In this document: positions 21,901-31,940 of the stretch, piece after piece
Numbering within the stretch: position 1 is the stretch's first letter
Layout: every line of letters starts with the position of its first letter
Assembly (NCBI GenBank): GCA_029582155.1
Contig: CM055901.1
Span: 46,559,228-46,623,227 of the forward strand
Reading direction: 5' to 3'
DNA from: Panopea generosa
Taxonomy: Eukaryota > Mollusca > Bivalvia > Adapedonta > Hiatellidae
Length of the DNA stretch: 64,000 nt
Position numbers and translations under genes: made by a program
Notes under the pieces: generated by a model
Seen by the model: the letters and a program-made list of their open reading frames with translations, nothing else
What the model was told of the DNA's origin: nothing
Database searches by the model: none

Positions 21901-23820
21901 GATTGTGTTGATCTCATTACCAAATCAAAAATAGGTACAGAGGAATTTGAAATGTTAATTGATGATGTTCTATATGGACTAGAAAATACAGAAATCCCTT
22001 TTGAACCAACAATGTCAAGATCAGAGGTAATCCAAGTCCAGCCATGTAAGATCTCTCAGGTAAATAACTGCCATGTTGATGACATCAGGACAGATACAGT
22101 GCTGAAAAAGGAACCTCATGCTAGTCCTTTTGTCAGTGACATGTCAGAAAATAATGAAACAGATAAGTTTGGAATAAATTTTAAAAGCATAGGGATAGAA
22201 AAAAAACCAATATTAAGCACTAAGATAGAGGAAAAAACTCCAGGAAAACAAAGTCATGATAAAATTCAGTATAAAAGTTTTAGTCGCCAATTAAAAACTA
22301 ATCCAGATGATCTCAAAATAACAGAACAAAATGTTTGTGAATCTCAGTTGGCAAATGACCCATGCAATGTACTCACAAGTAGGAAACTTTATGACAAAAA
22401 CGGTTCTCAAAGAATTGAAAGTATTAATGAAAATAGTATTAGTGTACCAGACATAGGTAATGCTGCTTCAAATAAAACTTTTTCTGAAGCATCATCTTTT
22501 CTTACAGAAGCGGAAGATTTTAAAATTGCAAATATGAAGAATAGTGAAAATTCAGTGTCTCGGGTTTCAAATATTCCCTTTGAAGTGGAGTCGTCTCTAC
22601 CGGATAAGGGAATTTTAATGGACTGTGAAGATAATGGCCTCCACAGCTTACAAAACAACCACAGTAATGATATAACGCTGAACGATTTTGATGAATTTGA
22701 ACCAATAGAATGCATCCTGGAAAGCGAACTGACCATTACAATAGATCTCAATGCAGCCAGAGTGTCATTATGCCGTGATCCAAAAAACTGTTTACAAAGA
22801 CTTCATGGTAGACTTATTAAACTTGCACATTGCTTGTTACCAAAACTGGAATTCAAAAATTACTTCTTCAAAAATATTGACAATTTGGAGTTTCTTTTGG
22901 ATTTAATGATTAAAGCCAACAGGGATCCTTATGCAGTTGACAGTGATTCAGATATGTCCAGATATGATGATGCTAGTGATATTCTCAAATCAGAACTGAC
23001 TGAAGGTCCAAATAAGACTATGATTGAGGCAAAAGTTACAAATGAGCTTATTGATAATGATATCAGTGATTGTAAATCCGAAGAAAATGTGCCTCTGCTT
23101 TTAGTAGATGAAAAATCTCAGGAGCTCTTTGAACAAGCTATAAAGTCGTGTAGGGAATCATTAAAGAAAGATGTGTTTGATTTTGAGGAAGATGATACTG
23201 ACAAAATAATGAAAAACTCTGAAGTCATCACGAGTATTGAGTCCTTGAACAAAATTGCAAAACGAAACCGTAGAAGCAGGGATTCTCGGCTAAGAAAAAG
23301 AAATGCTGATGAAAAAAGAAAACTATTTGTTCAAGAAAAAATTCAAAATAGTCATAACTCAACAATTGTGTGTCATACAAAAAAAAATGTGTCCGATATT
23401 GATAGCAAGCATGTAAATAAATCGAAACACCCAGAAAATTCAAAAGAAAGGTTTCTATCAGGGTTAAGTTTGGGTGACACTTTAGGCAGCAGTCATAAAA
23501 CAGTTGATGGAGCAAAAGATAGTGTTAAGAAGGAAAATACGATTGACATTAAAATGTTGGATGAAACAGATAAATGTAACCCTTTAAAGGCTTTTGTGGA
23601 GCATGATGATTCTTTTGATGTGAAAGTTCCAGCAAACTGTGGAGGTATGGAAGTGAAAGCATCTAGTATGTGTGATGGGACAGTGGTAGCAATTGTATCT
23701 GAAATTGAAGACCAGAAGAAGGAATCAGATGGCAGCTCAGAAACCAGGAGAAAATCTGGAGACAAAAATATTTTTGAATTGATGCAACCTTCACAGGCAG
23801 CTGAGACACCTTCACTTTAG
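15803..23820 (+). CDS. Large C2H2 zinc-finger protein (~2149 aa), two coding exons
   Basis: join(15803..15931,17500..23820). Exon 1 encodes 43 residues with finger 1 (C8, C11, H24, H28). Finger 2 spans the splice: C36 and C41 in exon 1, H54 and H58 in exon 2, with AAG|gtatta and tttcag|TCT in phase 0, which proves the join. Finger 3 is C66/C69/H82/C84 and finger 4 is C93/C96/H109/H114. The remaining ~2000 residues are mostly Lys/Ser/Glu-rich and probably disordered. They contain three KKP(L/I)FK motifs (near 722, 768, 793), a CxxC...CRC cluster (CHKCGG), an AT-hook-like RRPGRPQKAKR near 1316, an acidic tract, a SCCPCC cluster and two related helical segments near 1480-1540 and 1785-1850. The protein is probably nuclear and DNA- or chromatin-binding. 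I do not recognise the orthologue. Upstream coding exons are not needed: the ATG has a good context (cagcATGG). Confidence 0.85.
15932..17499 (+). other. Intron between zinc-finger coding exons
   Basis: A 1568-bp phase-0 intron that splits finger 2. It contains a dispersed molluscan-type segment (TGAAATAATTTATTTTCGTG, about 16466) followed by a ~23-nt C run at about 16548-16570. Nothing coding is seen. Confidence 0.8.
17500..23820 (+). CDS. Zinc-finger gene, giant terminal coding exon (6.3 kb)
   Basis: The acceptor ttgtatttcag|TCTTTTTGC is at 17499. The exon is open for 2106 codons to TAG at 23818-23820. It completes finger 2, adds fingers 3 and 4, then runs without introns to the C-terminus. 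Uninterrupted reading over 6.3 kb of AT-rich DNA is itself strong evidence for selection on the protein. Confidence 0.93.
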   Translation, partial: SFCTLSHYQGHHHLHSDYRPYKCDLCRKHFLSRLHLRDHRCSKEIKVYSCYICSVKFHRILSLSSHIVREHSQTRVCPRTDSHERNKSFKHFESRYKLKKDKNDGEASENADDEFDKDADKILLKIKAGKSMTIISPSKQSSQESKKRHLKRKTKKKHKRNEKDNRKDSIILSIKNGSVNFPKKKKSHLSMYKPLEKINGVVNRVIEPVREWSNLKLKIKMNPEPSASPTILEQMSKSPATNDLPMENVTPAVQSLSKLKKRNGVVIHKDKSGNFLSEQLQSKSKKKDRENVFDSFTDIGVWKVTPSPRTDSPLEVLKLRLSPQKPLRLEPGSDSTFESAKCLDISMKAKIDNSGEDSDLCSASPINEKEMENGMHNVNDSGIEVLSSSSCNRSNGNSVRSVALDESSPIYSHTEDSLLSFDSPLTEMHSKVEHTICHKCGGIIMEANNNTRSPGNCRCNFSNPNSPFQTPVSPVKSNLLSLDKSIEQCNMDEKVKLTSESKDMLENDRLMSESDKHVKDIKNWNSTRNEQMDEGGQSDSGDSDIMIINMIDSEADNKKLKVVSKYVQNRSDGQNINKDNKLRLKLRPRQASDSPNKKVNIDRKPDKEELSKTKFSGSEQCCSNSGNKLKTQSVVSPVIVIDADEDVNCKIITSKQPLCKVFRSLSSESENSNKDNTSVKKKPLFKPKKAEQNAINSCSEMASGINSKDILDTSLPLNEKLSTNKKPLFKKRAFSECEESSNALIVKNNKKPIFKKRNSQSLSPEIKSDSKDVKLKAENQLENSVLCNMERAAHSINSVKRAEEDTELKFQQFGKDHQGLVSSEIIEKSFKEQSTWYKNKVNYDESKSKSPLKKGLKCNKISGEKQLQNTQYKNKTDDMMGDKDTHPSTKLKTEIKTELLKDDKKLELPTTNKKLGFSKVLKENEWQNEINSEMSDKNKNTVKSEDGMSKQKLINEVKTETGCKNMNVDTNLLLPCKEQESKEKIGNIREKKQDHSNKKKVIEQIGFDEIHFENKLQMNDKNDILEFPPNKMEKGCSETIKIGNVQSGSTESKKLVEAVFLAADEDSLQQLPIIEDESISVPTKPLKSSNTSPLDLFQQQFLSFLSSNQPPHTKDNSKKLSKKRKNTEHEKLKCEDVEQEEKKKAKSRSDAKVNKNKTSEEKTKHTNLSVKEKKSDTSMSWLKIFSQDEGNESKKKFEDTGNTDEATEFTDDLALINKKMDISDQEENSLDVDDVFESEKLSILQPKEEVHAAKDIDTLNNCAALISNADKRRPGRPQKAKRSNPKLCDTISRPQKAKRSNPKLSDTVYKHRHDSDSDFSYYSSDADTLDLISCNGNHSNSDPDFNPYHDSDEDEFAPAKLVRRRESIRRKSKQIFHGNSDEESKETILDENHVNVLERTRRTKQGRKSCCPCCLGSPRKSSRDHHSHRHRKQNYKLPRNYKQFVKSTVKLLELQGKIHELFLTLFPDCVDLITKSKIGTEEFEMLIDDVLYGLENTEIPFEPTMSRSEVIQVQPCKISQVNNCHVDDIRTDTVLKKEPHASPFVSDMSENNETDKFGINFKSIGIEKKPILSTKIEEKTPGKQSHDKIQYKSFSRQLKTNPDDLKITEQNVCESQLANDPCNVLTSRKLYDKNGSQRIESINENSISVPDIGNAASNKTFSEASSFLTEAEDFKIANMKNSENSVSRVSNIPFEVESSLPDKGILMDCEDNGLHSLQNNHSNDITLNDFDEFEPIECILESELTITIDLNAARVSLCRDPKNCLQRLHGRLIKLAHCLLPKLEFKNYFFKNIDNLEFLLDLMIKANRDPYAVDSDSDMSRYDDASDILKSELTEGPNKTMIEAKVTNELIDNDISDCKSEENVPLLLVDEKSQELFEQAIKSCRESLKKDVFDFEEDDTDKIMKNSEVITSIESLNKIAKRNRRSRDSRLRKRNADEKRKLFVQEKIQNSHNSTIVCHTKKNVSDIDSKHVNKSKHPENSKERFLSGLSLGDTLGSSHKTVDGAKDSVKKENTIDIKMLDETDKCNPLKAFVEHDDSFDVKVPANCGGMEVKASSMCDGTVVAIVSEIEDQKKESDGSSETRRKSGDKNIFELMQPSQAAETPSL

Positions 23821-24100
23821 TGTTTGATAATTTCATCTAAATTGATTCTTTTCTCATTATTTCTTCAGTTTTATTACATTTATATTAAACATTATTTATT
23901 CATAGAACAAAGTAGATGTTTGTTTCTGGTGATTTCCATTCTCTATACATGTATAGTTTTACTTGATCTGTAACGTAATATATTTTGAAACATTTAAAAA
24001 ATAATTATTTTAGTGAGTAATAACATAGTATTGCATTGCCACTATCATGAAAACATGTGTTTCGGTACATATAAACTTCATAAAATCTTGAGCAAATAAA
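23821..24100 (+). terminator. 3'UTR and candidate poly(A) signal of the zinc-finger gene
   Basis: The first clear AATAAA after the stop is at 24095-24100 (AGCAAATAAAACAAATAAC), followed by another AAATAAAAG near 24402. The true cleavage site cannot be chosen from sequence alone. Confidence 0.4.
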
Positions 24101-24539
24101 ACAAATAACAAGACTGACCTATAAGGCAGTGTCAGGAAAAATAGCTATAAATATATCTAAAGAATTAAATTATTTCTAAAATGAATACAAAGTATTCTAT
24201 AATCATTCTTAAATGAAATATGGATTATTTGGAATTTCAGATTTGCCAAATATTGACCAAAAAAACAACAACTCTTAATCTGAGTGGTCGTATTGAAAGG
24301 AAATCTGTGTTATGAAAATAAATATCATGTGCAAACTTCTCGTTAAATGACATTCACTTTTATTTGGACCCATTCTACAATGATATGTAACCATTACAAT
24401 CTAAATAAAAGATAAATGTGACTCATTTGATACTTTACAAAAAAAATGCAATTTTATGCAGAAATTTTGTAAGGTCAAGTATTACAGGAAATTATTTTTC
24501 ATTTCATTATTAGCTTGACTGTTCTAAGAATAACGGAGA

Positions 24540-25266
24540 GCTTTTCTACTCACCTGGGCGCCGGCGTCACACCTTGGTTGAAGTTTTGCGTGCAAGCAAA
24601 TATCTCAGTAGCCATTGCATGTATTGGATTGAAACTTTACACAAGTCTTCCCAGTCATCAACCCTACTACAATAACTAGATACTTCTTGCATGAATATAA
24701 TGCAAATTATTGCCCTTGTTTGACTTAGAAATTCTGGTTGAAGTTTGTGTGAAGTACCATCCAGTCCATATCTCACAAACCACTCAATGTATTGGATTAA
24801 AACTTTACATAGGTCTCCCAGTCATCAACCCTACTACAATAATTAAGTTAGATAAATCTTGCATGAATATACTACAAATTATTGCCTGTCTTTGACTAAG
24901 AATTTTTGGTTAAAGTTTTACCTGTAAGTACCGTCAAGTCCATATCACACCCACCACTCTTGTATTTGATTGAAACCTTACATATGGCTTTGTAGTCAAG
25001 ACACCAACAAAATTAATCAAGTGGGATAACTCTTGCCAGATTTTTTGCAAATTAGGGCCTTTGTTTGACTTAGAAATTTTATAACTCGGCAGTCACTGCA
25101 TGTATTGGATTGAAACTTCATACAAGGAAATGCAGTTATAATCCCTACTTAGTTTTGTAAGTTAAATAACTCTTATTTGCTTGGATTTGTCATCATTCTC
25201 AATCAAATTTGTACTTTTGTGACAAATATTCGAGCGCGCTGTCTCTCCGACAGCTCTTGTTTTTAT
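24540..25266. repeat. Molluscan-type dispersed repeat with four internal units
   Basis: Begins near CTGGGCGCCGGCGTCACACC and ends CGACAGCTCTTGTTTTT. Internally a segment of the form ATGTATTGGATTGAAACTTT occurs at about 24617, 24784, 24959 and 25097 (spacing 138-175 bp), each followed by a TGCAAATTATTGCC-type line. The ...CTCTTGTTTT end is shared with the element ending near 34912. Confidence 0.65.
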
Positions 25267-25892
25267 TATATAAAAATAGATATCAGTAAGGGCTTGTAGC
25301 CCTAAAATATATTTTTCGCATTTAAAATTGCAATTTTTTTTGTGAAGTATTAATGATTTGTCAGTTCTAAATTTTTGTAAAAGTCGTGGCATCAGTGTCA
25401 CTGGATATCTCAATTTGAGATTTTCCTCAACTCAAATTTTTGAAATGCTATAATTTCATTTACATTGATTATTTTGCATTTCACAATATGTGTTATGAGT
25501 TCAAGTGAATCATTTAGAGAATTGAGATTTTTTTAGTTGACGAAAATTTCAGCTTTAGATGTTTAGTGAAACTGGCCCCTGATGTCTGTAAGTATTCATG
25601 CAACTGTTTTTGTATCGAGCAATTAAGGCAAACAGACATAAATTTTGTTCTCTATTTTGTTACTCTTTTTTTTTTTTGATGACTGTCTTGTGAAGATATC
25701 ATTTATTTATTTATTTATTTATTTTGGTTCTAAAATTTCAGGACCTAAATTTATGGAAAACATCAGTCTTAAATTCTGATTTAAGTATTTTTTTCTAATT
25801 TAGAAATTAAACAATTTAGCAAGAAAGTGTCCTATATTACTTAGAAATAGTGTTTTTAATTTTTAAACTAAAATAAATTTAATGACATTTTG
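25267..25892. other. No gene seen
   Basis: AT-rich sequence with T tracts and a (TTTA)n run at about 25700-25725. No ORF or recognisable element. Confidence 0.6.
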
Positions 25893-26745
25893 TCTTAAGT
25901 GGCCTATGGCACCATCATCTTACAACTACTTGCCTATCACCACTGAGGTCATTGGTTCAAGTCCTGCTCATTCCAAAATCTTTATGTGAGAAAGTTTACC
26001 AGTTACTTGTCAGGGTTCCACATTAACCCATGTCCGACCGACAAACGCTAGTATATACTTGGTCCGGTCATGTTCTACTGGAGTGAAGGTAGCCCGACTA
26101 GTCGTGTTAGATTAAAATTAGGAAGTCAGTTTAAAAGGACCAAAACCTGAGCTGATGATGTTTATCATTGAGTCAATTATTATGCACCTGCCACCGAGCA
26201 TGTAATATCATTGATTATCGATAATTTGTAGCATTAAGGCAAAAAACACATAACATAGAATTACTAAGCGGCATAACTCTAACCTGTTCTAATGACGTTA
26301 TATATTAAGCGGCGCAACTCTTCCGGGTACAATCAGCTTTGGTTATTTCCATTCTATATTTTACGACATAAGAAGACCAATTTAGGATTTATTAACACCT
26401 TTCGACATGTCTCTATTCAATTTTGGCTTCATTTGGGGGAAAGATCGGGATGATAACGACAAAAATACAAAAGGCAGAACTGAAACAAAGAAAACTTATG
26501 AGAAAACTCTGATTGTGACCAATTTTCAGTACTATGTCCGGAATCATAGTTACAGTATTGGTCTGGTCTAGTTGAAGTTTGGTCTGGTCTAGTAGTTTTA
26601 CTGAGTTACAAGCCCAGTGATCTAGTAGAAAAAAAGTTAATGTTGAACCCTGCTTGTTGAAGGATAATGGTTCTACCGGTATTCGGATTCATTTTGAGGT
26701 GTTCCTCCAACATTGAAACAGGATGTCCCATGTATGACCTTGTTA
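25893..26745 (+). mobile_element. SINE copy S3, interrupted
   Basis: The head GGTTCAAGTCCTGC (B box) and CTTTATGTGAGAAAGTTTAC run to 26010. The body resumes at 26653 with TTGAAGGATAATGGTTCTAC and TTGAGGTGTTCCTCCA. The 642 bp between is a separate DNA element. The order of parts matches SINE copies at 3420 and 31711. Confidence 0.7.
26011..26652. mobile_element. TIR DNA element, 642 bp, nested in SINE S3
   Basis: The ends are CAGGGTTCCACATTAAC and, inverted, GTTAATGTTGAACCCTG (16 of 17 matching). The flanking direct repeat is CTTGT (26006-26010 and 26653-26657). The inside has repeated GGTCTGGTCTAGT and GACCGAC/GGTCCGGTC phrases and no transposase. Probably a non-autonomous hAT-type element, given the CAGGG terminus. 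Confidence 0.78.
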
Positions 26746-28751
26746 TGTGTTAGAAGTGATAATGAACTCTATTTACCACGCATCCCCCCTCCCCCTTCAC
26801 ACCTCAAACTTCATGTAACATAGATTGTAAATACACACACACTCACACATAAAATAGCTAACTTGTAATATGAACTTAATGGAAACACAGCCACTGACGT
26901 ATATATGGAAAACTGTTTAATTTTTGAAAGATCCACTGAATATTTCTTGTCAGTTTTGTGTTGCTATTTGACATGCGTAATGCATTTGATTATTTTAAGT
27001 GTTTGCTTTAGAACTCTGTTGCATCAACATAAGAGTAGTCTCCCTGTGTACAGGTCTCCTAAGACATTAATTTTTTAGGATTGAGTTAATTCCCTTTGTT
27101 ATATTTTTACCTGTGTGTGCAGGCATGTGCAATGTTATGTTTGTTTGGAATGATATGGTATTACAAGACTTCTGTACATACATAAAGTAACAACTCAAGT
27201 AACACATAATGAACCACATCCATTATCATTTAAATTATTTTGCCCCTTTATCAGTGTTTACATTAAATAGTTAAATAATATTCAAAATGGTATATCGCTG
27301 TTAAATATTCCTATGATTTGTGTGGTTTTTAACTGATAGATGAAGTCGTTTCTTTTTTTATATGCAACCTTTTTTTGTTTTTAATCACAGTAATTGTTCC
27401 ACGGATATTGTATGTTTATCTGCTCTATATACATTAAGATTAAACTTTATAATAGTTGAAAATGCAAACAGTTTTATAATAACATTTTGTAATGGTATGC
27501 TCACAAAATAGTAGTCATTTGATTATTGAATATTTATATTGTTACGGTTTGCATAATTTTCAGTAAGTAGTTTTTGACAATTCATGATTGCGGGTCAACG
27601 TTACTATTTTGGAAGACTTTCATTTACAGCTCTTTCAACACTTTATGATGTATCGATATACTGGAATTCTCTTTGTTCATACGTCAACAATACACTCTGT
27701 GTGGACAAGTACAAATTGGCTTTGTAAAAAGTTTGTTCTTCGTAAGAATGTGTTACCATTACTTTGGATATCTATTTAAAAATTGTATTGAAAAGTTGAA
27801 ATGTCAATTTTAATGTTCTGCAAATCTACTGATATAACTTTATAGGCTCAGTGCAGAGCTATCATAAACACATGTGAATAATGTAGTGATGATGACAAGT
27901 GAGCTGGTTTGAATATTAGTCACTACAAAAATGAATGTGCACTTAGCTCCCAAACTTTTTTTAACTTCTTTTTCTGTTAATTATTGATTGTTGCTGTCGG
28001 CAATGATATATTTCTTCAGTAAATTTTAAAGAAATTTAGAAATTTAACAAGATGTATGTGCATAAATACAACCTTTATGGACATTCAGTGCAAGGCATAA
28101 ATCATTTATTGACATGGTAATACGGTCCCGGCAGTACATATGCTATGACTCGACTGGTTTTAATCTGAGTCATAGAAGACAATATTCAAGACAAACGTAC
28201 TGGGTGGAGGGGGTCACATTAAGTCACTTTATATTTGTACTTACAATGAGTCATGGAAATGAAAATAACTTCAGTACTATAGAAATACGGTAAAAAACAT
28301 AAGAAACATCTCTCCAGATTAGATGGGTGCAAGATTGTCTAAACTATAACAAAAAAGTTCAATTTGCTCAAGATATGGCAACGTGACATTTTATCGTACA
28401 TATGTGATATTGTAGGTAATGCTGGTGACATTGAGACCCGGTTTGATTATGTGTGATAATTGAATAATACTTGATCAAAGAAGAATATATATATATATAT
28501 AATAAAGCATAAAATTAATTTTTTCTTCCTGGTTATTGCTGCAGTTGTGTGTAAAATGGAAGTGTATTTTAGTGGTGAATGGTTTTTACTATATAATTGT
28601 AACACATTTTAGGAGTAATAGAACTTTTTTCTCCTTTTATATAAGTTTTAAGAATTTTGAAAGCATTTTATTTATATAAACATCTTTGAGATACTTGTTA
28701 CCCTCTTCCTAAAAAAGTTGAGAGCATTTATTTTATAAAAAAGTGTTCATT
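26746..28751. other. No gene seen
   Basis: AT-rich sequence with a short (CA)n at about 26833 and a (TA)n at 28486-28500. Short ORFs here (for example about 27588) have no splice context or recognisable protein content. Confidence 0.6.
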
Positions 28752-29550
28752 CAGGGGTAAAAAAATATTTTGTTGACTACTCGCCCTGTAGGACTAGTGA
28801 CCAATGACAGTTACTCGCCTGTGGTAAATTGTTACTCGCCCTTACTTTTTTCATCCTTTTCAATGATTTATCTAAATTTATCAAGCCTAGATTCTTTGAC
28901 TGTTATAACAATTTAAATTACAATAGCCTGCTCTAATTTAAATATTTTGTCCTCATGTTTTATGATAGTTAATGGTAAACTTTATCTAAAACATTCTGCA
29001 AACAAATTGAATATATTGTTTGGTTGCCCATGTTTTCCAGGGCCCACATGGGAGTCTACATTAAAATTTACCTGTGTTTTTAAATTTTACAGCTGATGTT
29101 ATCATGTCATGCAGAACTTCTGTCACGATAAACTATAAAGCTAGTAGATGTTCCATTTTTAAAAGAAATTGCCAATAGTCAATTGTTAGGATGCCATATT
29201 TATTATGTTTTTGACAAATGACAGTGGGGAAATAGCGTGCATAAAGATTAATACACCTATTTTAGAAACAGAACAGTCCATAATATTATAAGGATTGCGA
29301 CAACTAGTCTTTGTTCACATTTTACGCTTGCTTCTATATTTATTTGTGTATTGGGAAGTTTATATACCTATCTGATATGTTAAGCATTGAAATATAATCC
29401 ATATCACGAAATTTATTTGCCTAAAGTAAGTGGGTATATGGCCTATCTGGAGAAAAACCAGACTCACCCAGGCAGTCGAGTATTGACAGATCTTCACTTG
29501 TCGGCAGTGAAATCCACTCCCAAATGAGCAAGTGGAATTTTACACCCCTG
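28752..29550. mobile_element. hAT-like non-autonomous element, 799 bp
   Basis: The ends are CAGGGGTAAAAA (28752) and, inverted, TTTTACACCCCTG (ending 29550). Interior phrases near both ends (ACTCGCC, and CACTTGTCGGCAGTGAAATCC) are not coding. No convincing target duplication can be seen, so the assignment rests on the termini only. Confidence 0.5.
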
Positions 29551-29776
29551 ATATTTAATACGGTATTTGATGATTTGATTAGAAAACTGTGGAAAATCTT
29601 TGAAAAACTGCCCGGTATGTGCCAAAAAAAAACTTACACACAACCTGCTGCCAACCAAAATGATATTGATCTTATATGTAATAATAATTGATAATTTACT
29701 GTAGGATAAACAACATGACTAAACGTGTAAACTATGATTATGATCTTACAATTTGTTTCAGTAAATCATTTAGTTG

Positions 29777-29860
29777 TATCACATGATATGTCATGGTGTA
29801 TTATAGTGTCACATGGTATGTCATGGTGTATTATAGTGTCACATGGTATGTCATGGTGGA
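29777..29860. repeat. 30-bp minisatellite, ~3 copies
   Basis: The unit GTGTCACATGGTATGTCATG plus GTGTATTATA is repeated almost exactly. Confidence 0.85.
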
Positions 29861-31710
29861 CCATGTGATATTGGCATGATACTAAAGTAATGTGGTTGGT
29901 CCATCTATATGATATGTTATGCATCAATCAGACATAGGAGAACATACTTTGTACTGAGTCACATCTGCTTCACATGTTTGTTTCAAAAACACTGCTTTTG
30001 TGCATGATTAATTGTCTATTTATCAAGGCTTTAAATATTTTAACTGTTTTAAGTTTATGTATGACTTGTCAGAAAAAAATGATAAAAATGAAACTTAATG
30101 TCAGCAGTAATCTTTCTTTTTTCTTTTCTTTTTTTTTTTCTTTTGAGGAAAATCTTTTGTCGACTTGTACTTGTTTTATCCATATGGAAGGTATTTAAAA
30201 TTAAGAAAAATAATATTTAACAATACTTTGCTTTAATTGACAATTGAATAGAGTGAAAAAATTGTTACTCTGGCAAAACAGCTATTTGCTGCGTGTCAAA
30301 TCCAACATTTTTATTAATTTTATCAAAAACAAATCACAGATATTAATTTTAAATTAAAGTGAAGAAAAAAAAATTTGTTGAGAGGTTTGTCAGAAAAATA
30401 AACAGAATATATTTATCTTGTGTTAGAAATGTGATATAGTTGCTTTTGAAAATGAAAGTATCTGTAAGTGAATACTGAAAATTTTTTTATTTAGAGATAA
30501 ATATTTTTTCCTTAAGAATTTAATGAGATTATATTATGATCAGGTGGAATCTTTGTTAGAGATTTTCCCTTGAAAATATGATTAGAAAAGCAGTGTAGGG
30601 TTCAAGTTGGGGAAATATTTCTCATTATTTCATATATATATATTTTTAAATTGCTTTTTGCCACAATGATACTAAAGCAAATGAAGCAGCCATTGATCAA
30701 AGTTATCCTGTTCTTATAAGCATCCCTTATATGCATATGATATTGGAATGAAGTTTTTTTATACCTCCGCCATTCGATGAATTGTGAAGGTGCATCAAGT
30801 GCTACACATATGCAAGAGTACATCCATCAAGTAACTTCTGAAACAATCTCTGTATTCAATTATTATTTGGTGTGTTACTTTATACAATGTTATTATGAGT
30901 TACAGGTGAGGTTTGATATTTGTCAATGTTGGTAACATTTTTACAGGAGCTATTTACACATTTTTAGTTAAAAATAAATATTATCTTGCGAGGATGTTGG
31001 TGTTCCCTAGACACATTTCGAGTCTTTAAATCATATTAAAATGGTTAAAAAAAAAAAGGGAGATGAAAGAAAATTTAAAAAATCAGGCAGTCAAATATTG
31101 TAATGATTTTTTTCAATGCAAAGCGACTTTTGTTTTATTTGTTTTTTTTTCAGTATGAACATATATATACATTTATAACTTCCTAGCAACTTTTTAATGA
31201 AAACATTTTTGGCTGTTAATGAAGTGTTTTTGTATTGTTTGTTAAACCGGTGCATTTCTATGATCACAGCTGAGCCAAAGGCTCATGGTGAGCTATTCTG
31301 ATCACCCTGTCTTGTCGTCCATCATTTGTCACCTCTGGCGCCTGCATTTATCAGTTGACCAGACTTACAGAGAAATGTACACTATGTTACTGGGTTATTA
31401 ATGTTTGAGTCTTGGCTCTCAATCACCAGAAATTGCACTGTTCGGCTGTTTCTAACTCCACCTACTCAGTGAATTCTAAACAAACACGTATTGTTGTTGG
31501 ATGACCATGTAGTTTTCAATGTTCTTACTGGCTAAATCAGATAATTAATTGTTTTAATTGATGTCTGCATTCTTTTATCATTGGATTTTTTTGCCTAACT
31601 TGTTCAGCAGTTATATAATTATGAATGATTCAATAGAACAATCAAGAAAATTAATGCGAGTTGGAACTCAAATAAATTTTCTTATATGTTCTATTGAATT
31701 ATTAATGATT
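29861..31710. other. No gene seen; molluscan-type repeat at ~31262
   Basis: AT-rich sequence with a T/C tract near 30117. The segment GAGCCAAAGGCTCATGGTGA GCTATTCTGATCACC at about 31270 is a second copy of the repeat at about 12090 and of a type common in mollusc genomes. Confidence 0.5.
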
Positions 31711-31940
31711 CGTCGTTCATGGCTGGGTGGTTTAAGGCTCAAAATTATTTACCTTTCACCACCAAGGTCTTAGATTCGAGTCTTTCTTGCTCCATAACCT
31801 TTATGTGAGAAAGTTTGCTAGTTACTTGGAGAGTGACAGTGGTTTTACTCCGTTTCTTTCTGAGGTCTTCCTCAACCAGTAGAACTAGTAATGCCACATA
31901 TAAAATGAAATGTGTTGAAAATGGCATTGAACCCCATTAA
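31711..31940 (+). mobile_element. SINE copy S2, near full length
   Basis: An A-box-like GGCTGGGTGGTTTAAGGCTC, a B box AGATTCGAGTCTT, CTTTATGTGAGAAAGTTTGC, a body with TCTGAGGTCTTCCTCAACCA and a tail GTTGAAAATGGCATTGAACC CC. This is the most complete uninterrupted copy and the best reference for the family. The head resembles a Ser/Leu-type tRNA. Confidence 0.8.

Noticed and set aside
31711-31790. A/B-box sequence as a functional tRNA gene
   Set aside because: No complete cloverleaf is formed, and the segment is the head of a recurring SINE with body and tail.
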